From the NCBI GenBank assembly GCA_944474755.1, contig OX104117.1:78716926-78780925 (forward strand): a DNA stretch of 64,000 bases, read 5' to 3'. The notes below the pieces were generated by a model. It was not told where the DNA came from. It searched no databases and was given only the letters and a program-made list of their open reading frames with translations. The stretch is from Limnoperna fortunei (Eukaryota; Mollusca; Bivalvia; Mytilida; Modiolidae). The translations under genes were made by a program, and so were the position numbers. Each line of letters begins with the position of its first letter. Position 1 is the first letter of the stretch. Shown piece by piece: positions 46,501-59,565 of this stretch.

Positions 46501-49500
46501 ACGAGAATGTCATCCCTATCAACCACCTGGCACAGCTGACGACGACCAACGAGAATGTCATCATTATCAACCACCTGTGCATAGCTGACGACTGCCAACG
46601 AGAATGTCATCCCTATCAACCACCTGAGCATAGCTGACAAAGACCAACGAGAATGTCATCCCTATCAACCACCTGTGCATAGCTGACGACTGCCAACGAG
46701 AATGTCATCCCTATCAACCACCTGGGCATAGCTGACGACGACCAACGAGAATGCCATCCCTATCAACCACCTGGGCATAGCTGACGACGACCAACGAGAA
46801 TGTCATCATTATCAACCACCTGAGCATAGCTGACGACGACCAACGAGAATGTCATCATTATCAACCACCTGAGCATAGCTGACGACTGCCAACGAGAATG
46901 TCATCCCTATCAACCATCTGGGCATAGCTGACGACGACCAACGAGAATGTCATCTTTCAACCACCTGGGCATAGCTGACGACTGCCAACGAGAATGTCAT
47001 CCCTATCAACCACCTGAGTATAGCTGACGACTGCCAACGAGAATGTCATCTATCAACCACCTGAGCATAGCTGACGACGACCAACGAGAATGTCATCTAT
47101 CAACCACCTGTGCATAGCTGACGACTGCCAACGAGAATGTCATCCCTATCAACCACCTGGCATAGCTGACGACTGCCAACGAGAATGTTATCTAACAACC
47201 ACCTGGGCATAGCTGACGACGACCAACGAGAATGTCATCTATCAACCACCTGGCATAGCTGACGACTGCCAACGAGAATGTCATCCCTATCAACCACCTG
47301 AGCATAGCTGATGACGACCAACGAGAATGCCATCCCTATCAACCACCTGAGCATAGCTGACGACGACCAACGAGAATGTCATCCCTATCAACCACCTGGC
47401 ATAGCTGACGACGACCAACGAGAATGTTATCCCTATCAACCACCTGGCATAGCTGACGACTGCCAACGAGAATGTTATCCCTATCAACCACCTGGCATAG
47501 CTGACGACTGCCAACGAGAATGTCGTCCCTATCAACCACCTGAGCATAGCTGACGACGACAAACGAGAATGTCATCCCTATCAACCACCTGGGCATAGCT
47601 GACGACTACCAACGAGAATGTCATCTATCAACCACCTGTGCATAACTGACCACTGCCAACGAGAATGTTATCTATCAACCACCTGGGCATAGCTGACGAC
47701 GACCAACGAGAATGTCATCTATCAACCACCTGGCATAGCTGACGACTGCCAACGAGAATGTCATCCCTATCAACCACCTGAGCATAGCTGACGACGACCA
47801 ACGAGAATGTCATCCCTATCAACCACCTGAGCATAGCTGAGAAAGACCAACGAGAATGTCATCCCTATCAACCACCTGTGCATAGCTGACGACTGCCAAC
47901 GAGAATGTCATCCCTATCAACCACCTGGGCATAGCTGACGACGACCAACGAGAATGCCATCCCTATCAACCACCTGGGCATAGCTGACGACGACCAACGA
48001 GAATGTCATCATTATCAACCACCTGAGCATAGCTGACGACTGCCAACGAGAATGTCATCCCTATCAACCACCTGGCATAGCTGACGACTGCCAACGAGAA
48101 TGTTATCTATCAACCACCTGGGCATAGCTGACGACGACCAACGAGAATGTCATCTATCAACCACCTGGCATAGCTGACGACTGCCAACGAGAATGTCATC
48201 CCTATCAACCACCTGAGCATAGCTGACGACGACCAACGAGAATGCCATCCCTATCAACCACCTGAGCATAGCTGACGACGACCAACGAGAATGTCATCCC
48301 TATCAACCACCTGGCATAGCTGACGACGACCAACGAGAATGTTATCCCTATCAACCACCTGGCATAGCTGACGACTGCCAACGAGAATGTCGTCCCTATC
48401 AACCACCTGAGCATAGCTGACGACGACAAACGAGAATGTCATCCCTATCAACCACCTGGGCATAGCTGACGACTACCAACGAGAATGTCATCTATCAACC
48501 ACCTGTGCATAACTGACCACTGCCAACGAGAATGTTATCTATCAACCACCTGGGCATAGCTGACGACGACCAACGAGAATGTCATCTATCAACCACCTGG
48601 CATAGCTGACGACTGCCAACGAGAATGTCATCCCTATCAACCACCTGAGCATAGCTGACGACGACCAACGAGAATGTCATCCCTATCAACCACCTGAGCA
48701 TAGCTGAGAAAGACCAACGAGAATGTCATCCCTATCAACCACCTGTGCATAGCTGACGACTGCCAACGAGAATGTCATCCCTATCAACCACCTGGGCATA
48801 GCTGACGACGACCAACGAGAATGCCATCCCTATCAACCACCTGGGCATAGCTGACGACGACCAACGAGAATGTCATCATTATCAACCACCTGAGCATAGC
48901 TGACGACGACCAACGAGAATGTCATCATTATCAACCACCTGAGCATAGCTGACGACTGCCAACGAGAATGTCATCCCTATCAACCATCTGGGCATAGCTG
49001 ACGACGACCAACGAGAATGTCATCTATCAACCACCTGGGCATAGCTGACGACTGCCAACGAGAATGTCATCCCTATCAACCACCTGAGCATAGCTGACGA
49101 CTGCCAACGAGAATGTCATCTATCAACCACCTGAGCATAGCTGACGACGACCAACGAGAATGTCATCTATCAACCACCTGTGCATAGCTGACGACTGCCA
49201 ACGAGAATGTCATCCCTATCAACCACCTGGCATAGCTGACGACTGCCAACGAGAATGTTATCTATCAACCACCTGGGCATAGCTGACGACGACCAACGAG
49301 AATGTCATCTATCAACCACCTGGCATAGCTGACGACTGCCAACGAGAATGTCATCCCTATCAACCACCTGAGCATAGCTGACGACGACCAACGAGAATGC
49401 CATCACTATCAACCACCTGAGCATAGCTGACGACGACCAACGAGAATGTCATCCCTATCAACCACCTGGCATAGCTGACGACGACCAACGAGAATGTCAT

Positions 49501-52482
49501 CCCTATCAACCACCTGGCATAGCTGACGACTGCCAACGAGAATGTCGTCCCTATCAACCACCTGAGCATAGCTGACGACGACAAACGAGAATGTCATCCC
49601 TATCAACCACCTGGGCATAGCTGACGACTACCAACGAGAATGTCATCATTATCAATCATCTGGGCATAGCTGACGACTGCCAACGAGAATGTCATCCCTA
49701 TCAACCACCTGAGCATAGCTGACGACGACCAACGAGAATGTCATCTATCAACCACCTGTGCATAACTGACGACTGCCAACGAGAATGTCATCCCTATCAA
49801 CCATCTGGGCATAGCTGACGACGACCAACGAAAATGTCATCATTATCAACCATCTGGGCATAGCTGACGACGACCAACGAGAATGTCATCCCTATCAACC
49901 ACCTGAGCATATCTGACGACGACCAACGAGAATGTCATCTATCAACCACCTGTGCATAGCTGACGACTGCCAACGAGAATGTCATCCCTATCAACCACCT
50001 GGGCATAGCTGACGACGACCAACGAGAATGTCATCCCTATCAACCACCTGGCACAGCTGACGACGACCAACGAGAATGTCATCATTATCAACCACCTGTG
50101 CATAGCTGACGACTGCCAACGAGAATGTCATCCCTATCAACCACCTGAGCATAGCTGACAAAGACCAACGAGAATGTCATCCCTATCAACCACCTGTGCA
50201 TAGCTGACGACTGCCAACGAGAATGTCATCCCTATCAACCACCTGGGCATAGCTGACGACGACCAACGAGAATGCCATCCCTATCAACCACCTGGGCATA
50301 GCTGACGACGACCAACGAGAATGTCATCATTATCAACCACCTGAGCATAGCTGACGACGACCAACGAGAATGTCATCATTATCAACCACCTGAGCATAGC
50401 TGACGACTGCCAACGAGAATGTCATCCCTATCAACCATCTGGGCATAGCTGACGACGACCAACGAGAATGTCATCTATCAACCACCTGGGCATAGCTGAC
50501 GACTGCCAACGAGAATGTCATCCCTATCAACCACCTGAGTATAGCTGACGACTGCCAACGAGAATGTCATCTATCAACCACCTGAGCATAGCTGACGACG
50601 ACCAACGAGAATGTCATCTATCAACCACCTGTGCATAGCTGACGACTGCCAACGAGAATGTCATCCCTATCAACCACCTGGCATAGCTGACGACTGCCAA
50701 CGAGAATGTTATCTATCAACCACCTGGGCATAGCTGACGACGACCAACGAGAATGTCATCTATCAACCACCTGGCATAGCTGACGACTGCCAACGAGAAT
50801 ATCATCCCTATCAACCACCTGAGCATAGCTGACGACGACCAACGAGAATGCCATCCCTATCAACCACCTGAGCATAGCTGACGACGACCAACGAGAATGT
50901 CATCCCTATCAACCACCTGGCATAGCTGACGACGACCAACGAGAATGTTATCCCTATCAACCACCTGGCATAGCTGACGACTGCCAACGAGAATGTCGTC
51001 CCTATCAACCACCTGAGCATAGCTGACGACGACAAACGAGAATGTCATCCCTATCAACCACCTGGGCATAGCTGACGACGACCAACGAGAATGTCATCAT
51101 TATCAACCATCTGGGCATAGCTGACGACTGCCAACGAGAATGTCATCCCTATCAACCACCTGAGCATATCTGACGACGACCAACGAGAATGTCATCTATC
51201 AACCACCTGTGCATAGCTGACGACTGCCAACGAGAATGTCATCCCTATCAACCACCTGGGCATAGCTGACGACGACCAACGAGAATTTCATCCCTATCAA
51301 CCACCTGGCATAGCTGACGACGACCAACGAGAATGTCATCCCTATCAACCACCTGTGCATAGCTGACGACGACCAACGAGAATGTCATCCCTATCAACCA
51401 CCTGGCATAGCTGACGACGACCAACGGGAATGTCATCCCTATCAACCATCTGGGCATAGCTGACGACGACCAACGAGAATGTCATCATTATCAACCACCT
51501 GTGCATAGCTGACGACTGCCAACGGGAATGTCATCCCTATCAACCACCTGGCATAGCTGACGACGACCAACGAGAATGTCATCATTATCAACCACCTGTG
51601 CATAGCTGACGACGACCAACGAGAATGTCATCCCTATCAACCACCTGTGCATAGCTGACGACGACCAACGGGAATGTCATCCCTATCAACCATCTGGGCA
51701 TAGCTGACGACGACCAACGAGAATGTCATCATTATCAACCACCTGTGCATAGCTGACGACTGCCAACGGGAATGTCATCCCTATCGACCACCTGGCATAG
51801 CTGACGACGACCAACGAGAATGTCATCATTATCAACCACCTGGGCATAGCTGACGACGACCAACGAGAATGTCATCATTATCAACCACCTGTGCATAGCT
51901 GACGACGACCAACGAGAATGTCATCCCTATCAACCATCTGGGCATAGCTGACGACGACCAACGAGAATGTCATCATTATCAACCACCTGTGCATAGCTGA
52001 CGACTGCCAACGGGAATGTCATCCCTATCAACCACCTGGCATAGCTGACGACGACCAACGGGAATGTCATCCCTATCAACCATCTGGGCATAGCTGACGA
52101 CGACCAACGAGAATGTCATCATTATCAACCACCTGTGCATAGCTGACGACTGACAACGGGAATGTCATCCCTATCAACCACCTGGGCATAGCTGACGACG
52201 ACCAACGAGAATGTCATCCCTATCAACCACCTGGGCATAGCTGACGACGACCAACTGGAATGTCATCATCATCAACCACCTGAGCATAGCTGACGACTAC
52301 CAACGAGAATGTCATCATTATCAACCACCTGGGCATAGCTGACGACTGCCAACAAGAATGTCATCCCTATCAACCACCTGAGCATAGCTGACGACGACCA
52401 ACGGGAATGTCATCCCTATCAACCACCTGAGCATAGCTGACGACGACCAACGGGAATGTCATCCCTATCAACCAACTGGGCA
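40529..52482. repeat. About 12-kb satellite, 49/48/46-bp units in higher-order repeats (about 245 units)
   Basis: The basic unit is 49 bp: 'gggcatagctgacgacgacc', 'aacgagaatgtcatccctat', 'caaccacct'. 48-bp units lack one g (cctggcatag). 46-bp units have 'gtcatctatcaa' in place of 'gtcatccctatcaa'. Other variants are gacgac/gactgcc/gactacc, tcatcatta/tcatcccta and cctgtg/cctgag/cctggg. Rare variants recur at fixed offsets: 'ggcatagctt' at 41211 and 44675, 'ctatcgacc' at 43732 and 51781, and 'ctgagaaagacc' near 45185, 47836 and 48713. This shows that blocks of many units were duplicated. Base composition is far more GC-rich than the surroundings. Runs of 48-bp units give short frames (unit GIADDDQRECHPYQPP), but the 49-bp units break them. 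Confidence 0.97.
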
Positions 52483-53522
52483 GCTCTGTTAATCTGGCAT
52501 AACAATCTTTAAAATAACTAAACATAGATGACTTGGCGAGTTTTAATTTATTACATTTTGTAATAATAACAGTGACAAATTTAGATTCATTACAAATAGA
52601 AGTCATGCAAATTACTTTCAAAGAGTTTTAGCACTCTCAAGTCGTTTTTGTTAAACACTAAAACAGAAACGCTACATCTTAATATAGTTGTGTCGACCAG
52701 CAATTGTCCAAGAATAAAAAATATGTTTTATTTTAGCTACCAATCAAACAAATAAAAAAGTGTACGATTTTTAAACTTGTCTTTAATGATCCATATGGCA
52801 GACCAAGATAACAGAAAACTCGTATATTAAATTAAGCTAATTACGATTTGATATGGCCAATATCAATTGCTATTCTTAGAGGTTTAATTTCCGTCATTTG
52901 GTTTGAAATTGGCTTCCATCGACATGACTGAAATTTGTTTTCACAAAATTAGACCTTGGATTGAAAACCATATAGTCAAGAACTTTAAGAAATGGGTTGC
53001 TTAATTATCAAGCACATAATCTTCAATATATGGACAGCAATTTATTCCATGGTTCTTCCTATTAAAATGATTCTTTATGATAAAGTAAGTAGAGACTAAA
53101 AGTTAACAAATCAAAAGACACAATCAAGTCTAAAACCCACATAGGTAAATCCAAAACTTCGTAAAAACAAAAAAAGGAAGACAATAAGTAACGTCTGGGG
53201 TTCAAGAATTACTTCATACTACTGGCAAATAGTGCAACGAATGTCTAACCCGTACTAGGAAATCTAAAATCTTCCATCTCAATATCCAAAACCGTAAGAA
53301 AACCAAACAAAAGAATGGAAATGGGACAGCACTCATGAAGAACACGTATAATCCAATAATTAATTCATACGTACCGGGAGTGCCGAATAGTGAAAGTAAA
53401 ATGAAAACATTGTACTTTTAACAGTCTACAATGACAGATGGTTGATTACTCTGATTGAATAAGAACACAAAATTGTAATTCCTAACTTTAGGTAAAAAAT
53501 ATAAAAAACTGTGAGTTACACA
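52483..53522. other. AT-rich stretch, nothing recognised
   Basis: No gene is supported. 53100-53340 has a loosely repeated 'aaatc.aaaa.ctt.cgtaa' texture without a clear period. Confidence 0.4.
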
Positions 53523-53690
53523 GTATCAACGAGACCCTAATCATTGGGTAAATTATCAACGAAACATCTGATCATTTGGTAATTATCAACGAGACCTGGT
53601 CAATAGGTACAGTATCAACGAGACCCTGATCATTAGGTAAATTATCAACGAGACCTGGTCAATAGGTACAGTATCAACGAGACCTTATTT
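53523..53690. repeat. Short tandem array, about 29-bp units (about 5.5)
   Basis: The units are of the type tatcaacgagacctggtcaa + taggtacag, alternating with 'ctgatcattaggtaaat' variants. It is not homologous to the adjacent satellite apart from a few shared letters. Confidence 0.8.
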
Positions 53691-54004
53691 AAAACCACTG
53701 CTTTCCTCAATATAACAGTTGGACTGATCCAGAGTTCACAAGTAGTATATTGACAAACCTTGGAGAAGAGAACATGGTAACAAATACTTTAAACGTGCAA
53801 CAATCGTAATGTTCATTACATATACATATATTTGATGATGTTCATGAATATTTGATGTTTCTGAATGATTAACTACGTTGACGATATTTTATTAAACAAA
53901 ACACACAATATACATGTATGCACTTGATGCATTCATCAATATGGAACTCATAAGGTACTTACAAAAATCTAGTTTTATTATGCAACTATATACTATAGTC
54001 ACCG

Positions 54005-54330
54005 TGTCTGTTCGGCGGTTTTTGTCTGACAAATGAAAACTATTTACCGCGTTTGGAAGAGTTTATTTGTACTTTTATAGATGCAAAAAAAATTTGAAAT
54101 CCACAATTATTAACCACACCTAATCAGCGTTTTTAAATATGGCGATAGAGCGATTTTCCATAGTAAAAATGACCTAAATTTGAACGTAAATGTACGTTGG
54201 GAAAAATCTGTTGTTTTCTATTATAGTCGCGGTTTGTCCGAATACCATTGAACGTCACATATAAGCAAACGAACTTATGTAAACAACGCAAAGTCCCTTT
54301 AGCAACAAAAATGGCAGACTTTCTTTGTGA
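54005..54330 (-). repeat. Dispersed repeat R4, copy 2 (minus)
   Basis: Complements of 'tttgtctgacaaatgaaaac' and 'gcgatagagcgattttccat' match 12150-12335. The 111-codon minus frame (54133-54468) overlaps this repeat and has no recognised domain. Confidence 0.4.
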
Positions 54331-55830
54331 AATTCCCGCAGAAAAAGTTAAGGACGATTTGTGGTATGTAAACAACAAAGGCATAGTATAAAATACGAAC
54401 AGGTTATGGTGGGAAGATTTTTTCTTTTGGATTTGGTACAATATATGATAATATAAATATGCAAGCAAAATACTGAGCGCACGGGGATGTGACTTTTAGT
54501 ATAAGCAAAAAAGCAAAAACTCAGCGTTTCTGTAAGATTGTCATATGCGAATTGGATTGAGAAGTATGTTTAACACTTGAAAAACCAGATAAATGCTCCA
54601 ATCTTCAAACCTTTCTGTGGTTCTGTGGTTTGTATTTGGAGAATAGTTTGGAATGCAATTTCTAATTACTGCACATGCCTTTTTACATCTTTGCAAGCTG
54701 CGCACTACATTTCGCAGGTGTATTATTACAAAGAATATGCATCAATGGCTAATATATGACACACGTGCATGTCAAACAGACAATGTAACTACCAATATTC
54801 CCTAACAGTATGCCAGCAAACCACTCGAAACATACTAGATCATGCGAAGGATTTGAAAACGTTTACGTTAAGTTCAGTTTAATTACATACAAAACTTTCT
54901 ATTAACAGTTTTTCTTCTTCAAGAAATATAAAAGAACAAAATCAGTTAGCTGTTGCTGTTTACAAATTGGTACGTGCAACTCTTAAATATAACGCTTATT
55001 CTGAGTAAACTAGAATATGACAGATCAGCGGAAATAATACAGAGCAATTGTAGAGGTATCCCCATTCAAATAAGATTTTTCTTTATACTATGAATTTAAA
55101 AAAGAAAATTTCTACAACCGGGAAGTTGCAATTTAATCTCCATTTTCTGAACGAAATCGCATAAATTTCCGTTGTACCAGGAAAGTGTGCAACACAAACG
55201 TTTCCAGGTTCCAGAATTTAAATACCATAAGCGAGAATAACACAACTTCAAATGTTTTTCTTTTTAAAATATATTTTAGTAGATATATTATTACCCTGGC
55301 TACCTAGCTCAGCTGATCTTACTCCAATCAGAACGTTTCTATGGCATTGCCCTGAAGGGTCAAAATATAACTGAGGTGATTCAGCGGATATCTGCTGCCA
55401 TAACTTGTGATCGTCTGCCGTGCTAGTTCGCAAACATTCAATAGTATTGGTCACAAAAGCCAACTTTCGTGATTGGTAAGTGTTAATATTTCTTACATAA
55501 TATGATTGCACAAGACTGCGCATTGACTTTGCAATTTGGCAGTTTATGTTTTAGTCTAAGTAATGCAAAAATAACGCTTTGCGTGTCCCTATCCCGACCC
55601 CGCATCAAACTGAAGTTAAACTGCTATAATCCGAAAAAGTTAATTATTAGTCTAGCCTATCTACTGCTATTAAGCTCGTTTAATGCAGACAACCAAAGTT
55701 TTTACTTTTAGTACCCCTGGCACTGTATACACAAATAAACTGGCCACTCGACCCATTTAAAAGTTTCAACAGATAAAAAAAGAACATTATCTAATGAATA
55801 TAATGAATAAACCTTTTCACCGAGGTAAGT
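54331..55830. other. Gene-free stretch, nothing recognised
   Basis: Small frames occur (54577-54759, 55248-55523, 55502-55711), with no motif or splice support. Confidence 0.4.
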
Positions 55831-55834
55831 CTGG

Positions 55835-56152
55835 TACCATATTGTGAGGGTTCGCAGTGTAAGGTCATAATACAAAAGGCCTGACCACGGACTATAGTGG
55901 TAACATGTTTTTCAAGTGTGCCACGCTCCTTAAACGATAAAGACCCTATTGTCGATTTTGATAAGAGTAGCCGCTATAAATGGCTAAATTATCCGCCCCT
56001 ACCAATACCCCATTCTTTTCTAGTGTCATTTACAAATTTTTGCCCCCTGTTCCACCTATCACGAATTGAATTATTGTTTGTTAACTTGTTCTCGTCCTGA
56101 ATATAGCTGATATACTGCTCGCTTAAGGTACAGCAAACACACAATCAATCTC
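55835..56152 (+). repeat. Dispersed repeat R1, fullest copy
   Basis: The order is 'ctgaccacggacta', 'gccacgctccttaaacgata' + 'aagaccc', 'cgattttgataagagtagcc', 'atccgcccctaccaatac', 'aacttgttctcgtcctgaat' + 'atagctgatatactgctcgc', then 'acacaatcaatc'. The plus frame 55897-56100 is within the repeat. This copy is my reference for the family. Confidence 0.65.
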
Positions 56153-56888
56153 TGTATTTAAGGATATTTGCCACAAGTGCCATAAACCACAAAAACAAAA
56201 TTTGATACGTGATAAGTTTTGTCTTTTTTGTATTGTAAGTCATGGGTTAACTTATTTGTCACCAACAAATTGAGTTCTTGCTGATATTTTAAATTGGGGA
56301 TTATATTTAAACGCTTGATTTATGACGTACACACCTAACTCCTCTGTACATATTGTGTCAGTGAAGTTACACTGCAAACTTGAGTCAAAATAAGCAACAT
56401 GACAAAAACCCCAATATTTCTCAATGATTTATTTTAAAGATGTCCATGCAAGGAATTCTGGGTATCCTACGTCAACTACATTCCCCTCTGCCACATCACT
56501 GGTGACGACATGAGAGATATCTCTCAATGCGTATAAGCCTCGAGTACAAACGAATGACTTTTTATGTAAAATGTATTGAAAGAGTATACAATTAAATAGA
56601 TCATTTAAGATTTTTTTTCAGCATTGTGCTTTAAATTGTTCACAAACATCACAGACAGATGACAAATATAGTCCCGCAGTAATTGGGGATGACATGTGGC
56701 AGATCTGGGAACCAGTTATGTTTTCTGTACTGGAGAGTCGTAGGTACATCTTTATATCAGCTTATAATTTATAATAAAAAGACAAATCCATAAAACATAG
56801 GTATCAGGTATTCAATATCGCCATTGTATTAACACTAAATGAAATCAATATTTCTGACTTATCTTTTGACCAGAAAAATTATTTTTGT
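56153..56888. other. AT-rich stretch, nothing recognised
   Basis: No gene, RNA or repeat is supported. Confidence 0.4.
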
Positions 56889-56889
56889 T

Positions 56890-57062
56890 TGAATGGTGTT
56901 AAACTTCACATCCATCAAGTTTTCAGCTATCCAGTTTTTATTGTAGGAGGAGCTGGAGTACCTGTGGAAAACCCTTGACCTTTGATATAGGAGAATTGGT
57001 AACCATGGTCAATTGCAGTTGAGTACTGCCCGCAACGAGACTCGAATCAGCAAACTCATTAA
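56890..57062 (-). mobile_element. Diverged SINE (minus)
   Basis: The minus strand has a B-box-like 'gattcgagtctcgttg', then 'caagggttttccacaggtac', 'tccagctcctcctacaat', and a tail 'tggatagctgaaaacttgat' + 'ggatgtgaagtttaacac'. It follows the same plan as 33691-33946 but is strongly diverged. The A-box half is not clear. Confidence 0.55.
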
Positions 57063-57970
57063 AAAAAGGAAAAACAGGTTATACAAAATAACGTGCGTTG
57101 GTCACATGACTTATTCTTACGCCGTTACAATACTAATAGTTTTCTGACGTTATGGATGTTTTACAGTTAAAAATATTAATCTAAGTATTAATGTTAAAAT
57201 TAAAATTAAAAAAAAAATTGTTCAATGTTCATTAATTGGTTAATGTATAAACAAGATATTGTAGACTGTCGTTTTGCAGTTATTCAGTTAATTAAAAGAA
57301 TTACAAAAATAGCTAATTAAAAATTAGTTACTAATTTAAATTTCGACTTTTTCGCAGACGTTTCGTGAGTCCGCATACAGCCCGTATGTTAGTTTCCGTT
57401 CAGATACGTAAGAAAGAGACAAATAAAAGCTGCCAACTGTGTTTGTTTACATGATGCCTTCGAACTATTAACTAATCAAATGACAACATTTAACTTTGTA
57501 GATTGATCTTGTGACTTCTGTTAAGTCCTTGATCTTTCAATTAAAGTTATGATCTCTGTTAAATCATAACGAAGGGTAGAGAAGTCATTAATGGGGAAGT
57601 TAGTAGATAGACCAGAACCATTTGTACATTGTTTCAAATCAATGCAAGATTATTGTATTGAACGTAAAATTGCTTTCATTCCATAAACAGTCCAAGGTTT
57701 ACTGAACATTATGAAGTGTTTAACATGTAATATGGACACAACATATTTTAAAACTCAAACTAGCATTTATGAAGACAGTCATTTTTGACAAGCAGATATA
57801 TATCATATTTGATTTGAAAGCTGTATTTTGTATATCATGTGAACATGTATATCATTGTTTTAATTTTTACGAAGAGAAAACATGAATATATGAAGCTATT
57901 TATATCGCATTGAGCTTTTTAGATATTAAAGTGACGAATTTGTGGCCATGTACATAACCACGGAATGTAA
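57063..57970. other. AT-rich stretch, nothing recognised
   Basis: No gene or named repeat could be supported. It ends at the Tc1-like element. Confidence 0.4.
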
Positions 57971-59452
57971 TATATACTCGCACAAAAAAGAAACGCAACA
58001 TCGGATAATTTTTTTCAAATAATTTTTTTGCGGAACAAATAACCTATAAATATTCAAATATATATACACAACATCTTAATTACACCTTAATCAAAGGTTT
58101 CCAGGTTAAAGCATTTAAGTTCATCCACCCGTGAACGACTGTGGTCGAAAAATGGAACACACTATGAATTACGCATTGTTAAAAAACAGGTTCGACTTTC
58201 ACGTGCAAATCATGGGTATTTTTTTTTTAACTCAGACAATCGGTATAAAACCCCGCTATTTCTTTTCTTGACTGCATTAGGAAAATAAAATTCTGATGAG
58301 TTGACGCTATGCCAAGGTTAGATGCTCCTACCCGGAATATCGCTATCGGTCGAATCGAGGCCGGGGAATCACAGAATGCTGTTCCAGAACGTACAATGTT
58401 CATCGTAGCACAATTTCACGCATTTGGAGACGCTACCAGCAGCTTGGTACTACGACAGACCGACTACGTTCAGGGCGTCCGCGTGTTACAACTCGGGCGC
58501 AGGATCGTTACATTAGATTATTCCATCTACGAAACAGGACTATTGCAGCAAATGGAAACAGCTGTACACGTCCCTGGGTTGAGCCGTATATCACCACAGA
58601 CAGTACGCAATCGGTTACGCTCTCATGGATTGCGGGCAAAAAGACCGTACGTCGGAGCAACACTGAGACGCCAACACCGCCGAGCAACGGTTAGATGGTG
58701 TACTACCGTTCGTGTATGGAATTTACAGAACTGGAGAAGAGTGTGGTTCGGCGATTAGTCACGTTTTCAACCTGAAAAACAAAATTGTCGCATACGAGTG
58801 TACATGTGCCGAAATGAACGTTTTGCGCAAAACTGTGTTGTAAAAAGAGACATTTTTGGCGGATGCAGTGTTATGATGTGGATCGCTATCTCTTATACCA
58901 GGAACACACAGCTGATACATATCCAAGGCAATTTTAACGCTGGAAGGTATAGAGACGAAATTATATGTCCGCATTTATTGCCCGTAATTGACATTAAAAT
59001 GGAAATTTTTCAACGCGACAATGCCCGACCACATACAGCACGTGTAACAGTAGATTTTTTAAAGCAGCAGAATGTCAGCGTGATCCGTTGGCCATCGCGA
59101 TCTCCGGATCTTAACCCGATTGAACATATGTGGGATGAACTGGATCGGCGCGTGCGCCGACGACAACCACCGCCGCAAACTCTGCAGCAATTAGAGCAGG
59201 CACTTAAGTATGCGTGTCAAAAGAGACCGCGTGTTCGTACTCGACGTTTAATTAAATCCATGCCAAGAAGAGTAAGGGCTGTGTTACAAGCAAATGGGGT
59301 CACAACAGATACTGACATTTTTGTGTGATTTATTGACAATATGCGACAACATGTTATATTTCATGGTAAAAGAACTCAATAATTAAATGATAAATTGTTA
59401 AACTGGTATATAATTTTTTTTATGTTGCGTTTCTTTTTTGAGTGAGTATATA
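57971..59452 (+). mobile_element. Tc1-like DNA transposon (copy with both TIRs)
   Basis: The terminal inverted repeats are 'tactcgcacaaaaaagaaac' + 'gcaacat' at 57973 and the complement of 'atgttgcgtttcttttttga' + 'gtgagta' ending at about 59450, flanked by TA as in Tc1/mariner target duplications. The element is about 1.48 kb, the usual size. Its only gene is the transposase pseudogene 58309-59328. The 3' end is duplicated downstream (59566-60425). Confidence 0.85.
58309..59328 (+). pseudogene. Tc1-like (DD34E) transposase, inactivated
   Basis: It starts MPRLDAPTRNIAIGRIEAGE, a typical Tc1-like N-terminus. Conserved later parts are TAVHVPGLSRIS, WNLQNWRRVWF, then QRDNARPHTA (second catalytic D), WPSRSPDLNPIEHMWDEL (catalytic E), with 34 residues between that D and E. 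Defects: the region from about 58395 to 58550 reads family-like only in another frame (NVHRSTISRIWRRYQQLG, SGRPRV), so two compensating frameshifts are present. A TAG at 58756-58758 also follows the first catalytic D, in place of the Glu of the D-E-S-R-F motif. The total length would be about 340 codons, normal for the family. The protein is not functional as it stands. Confidence 0.85.
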
Positions 59453-59565
59453 TAGAAATATATAAATATATACTGCGACTGTGTAGGAAATACATGTATA
59501 ACACAACTCTTCAACATTTCTAGACCGTTTTTATTCTTTCAAAAATAACATATAGCACGTATTTT

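Noticed and set aside
41697..52621. Minus-strand proteins of the MPRWLIGMTFSFVVVSYAQ type in the satellite
   Set aside because: They are readings of the satellite units. Frames collapse wherever 49-bp units occur, and they recur only because blocks are duplicated.
54133..54468. 111-codon minus ORF
   Set aside because: Overlaps dispersed repeat R4 and shows no domain.
56890..57062. Coding exon on either strand
   Set aside because: The block order matches a diverged SINE in minus orientation.
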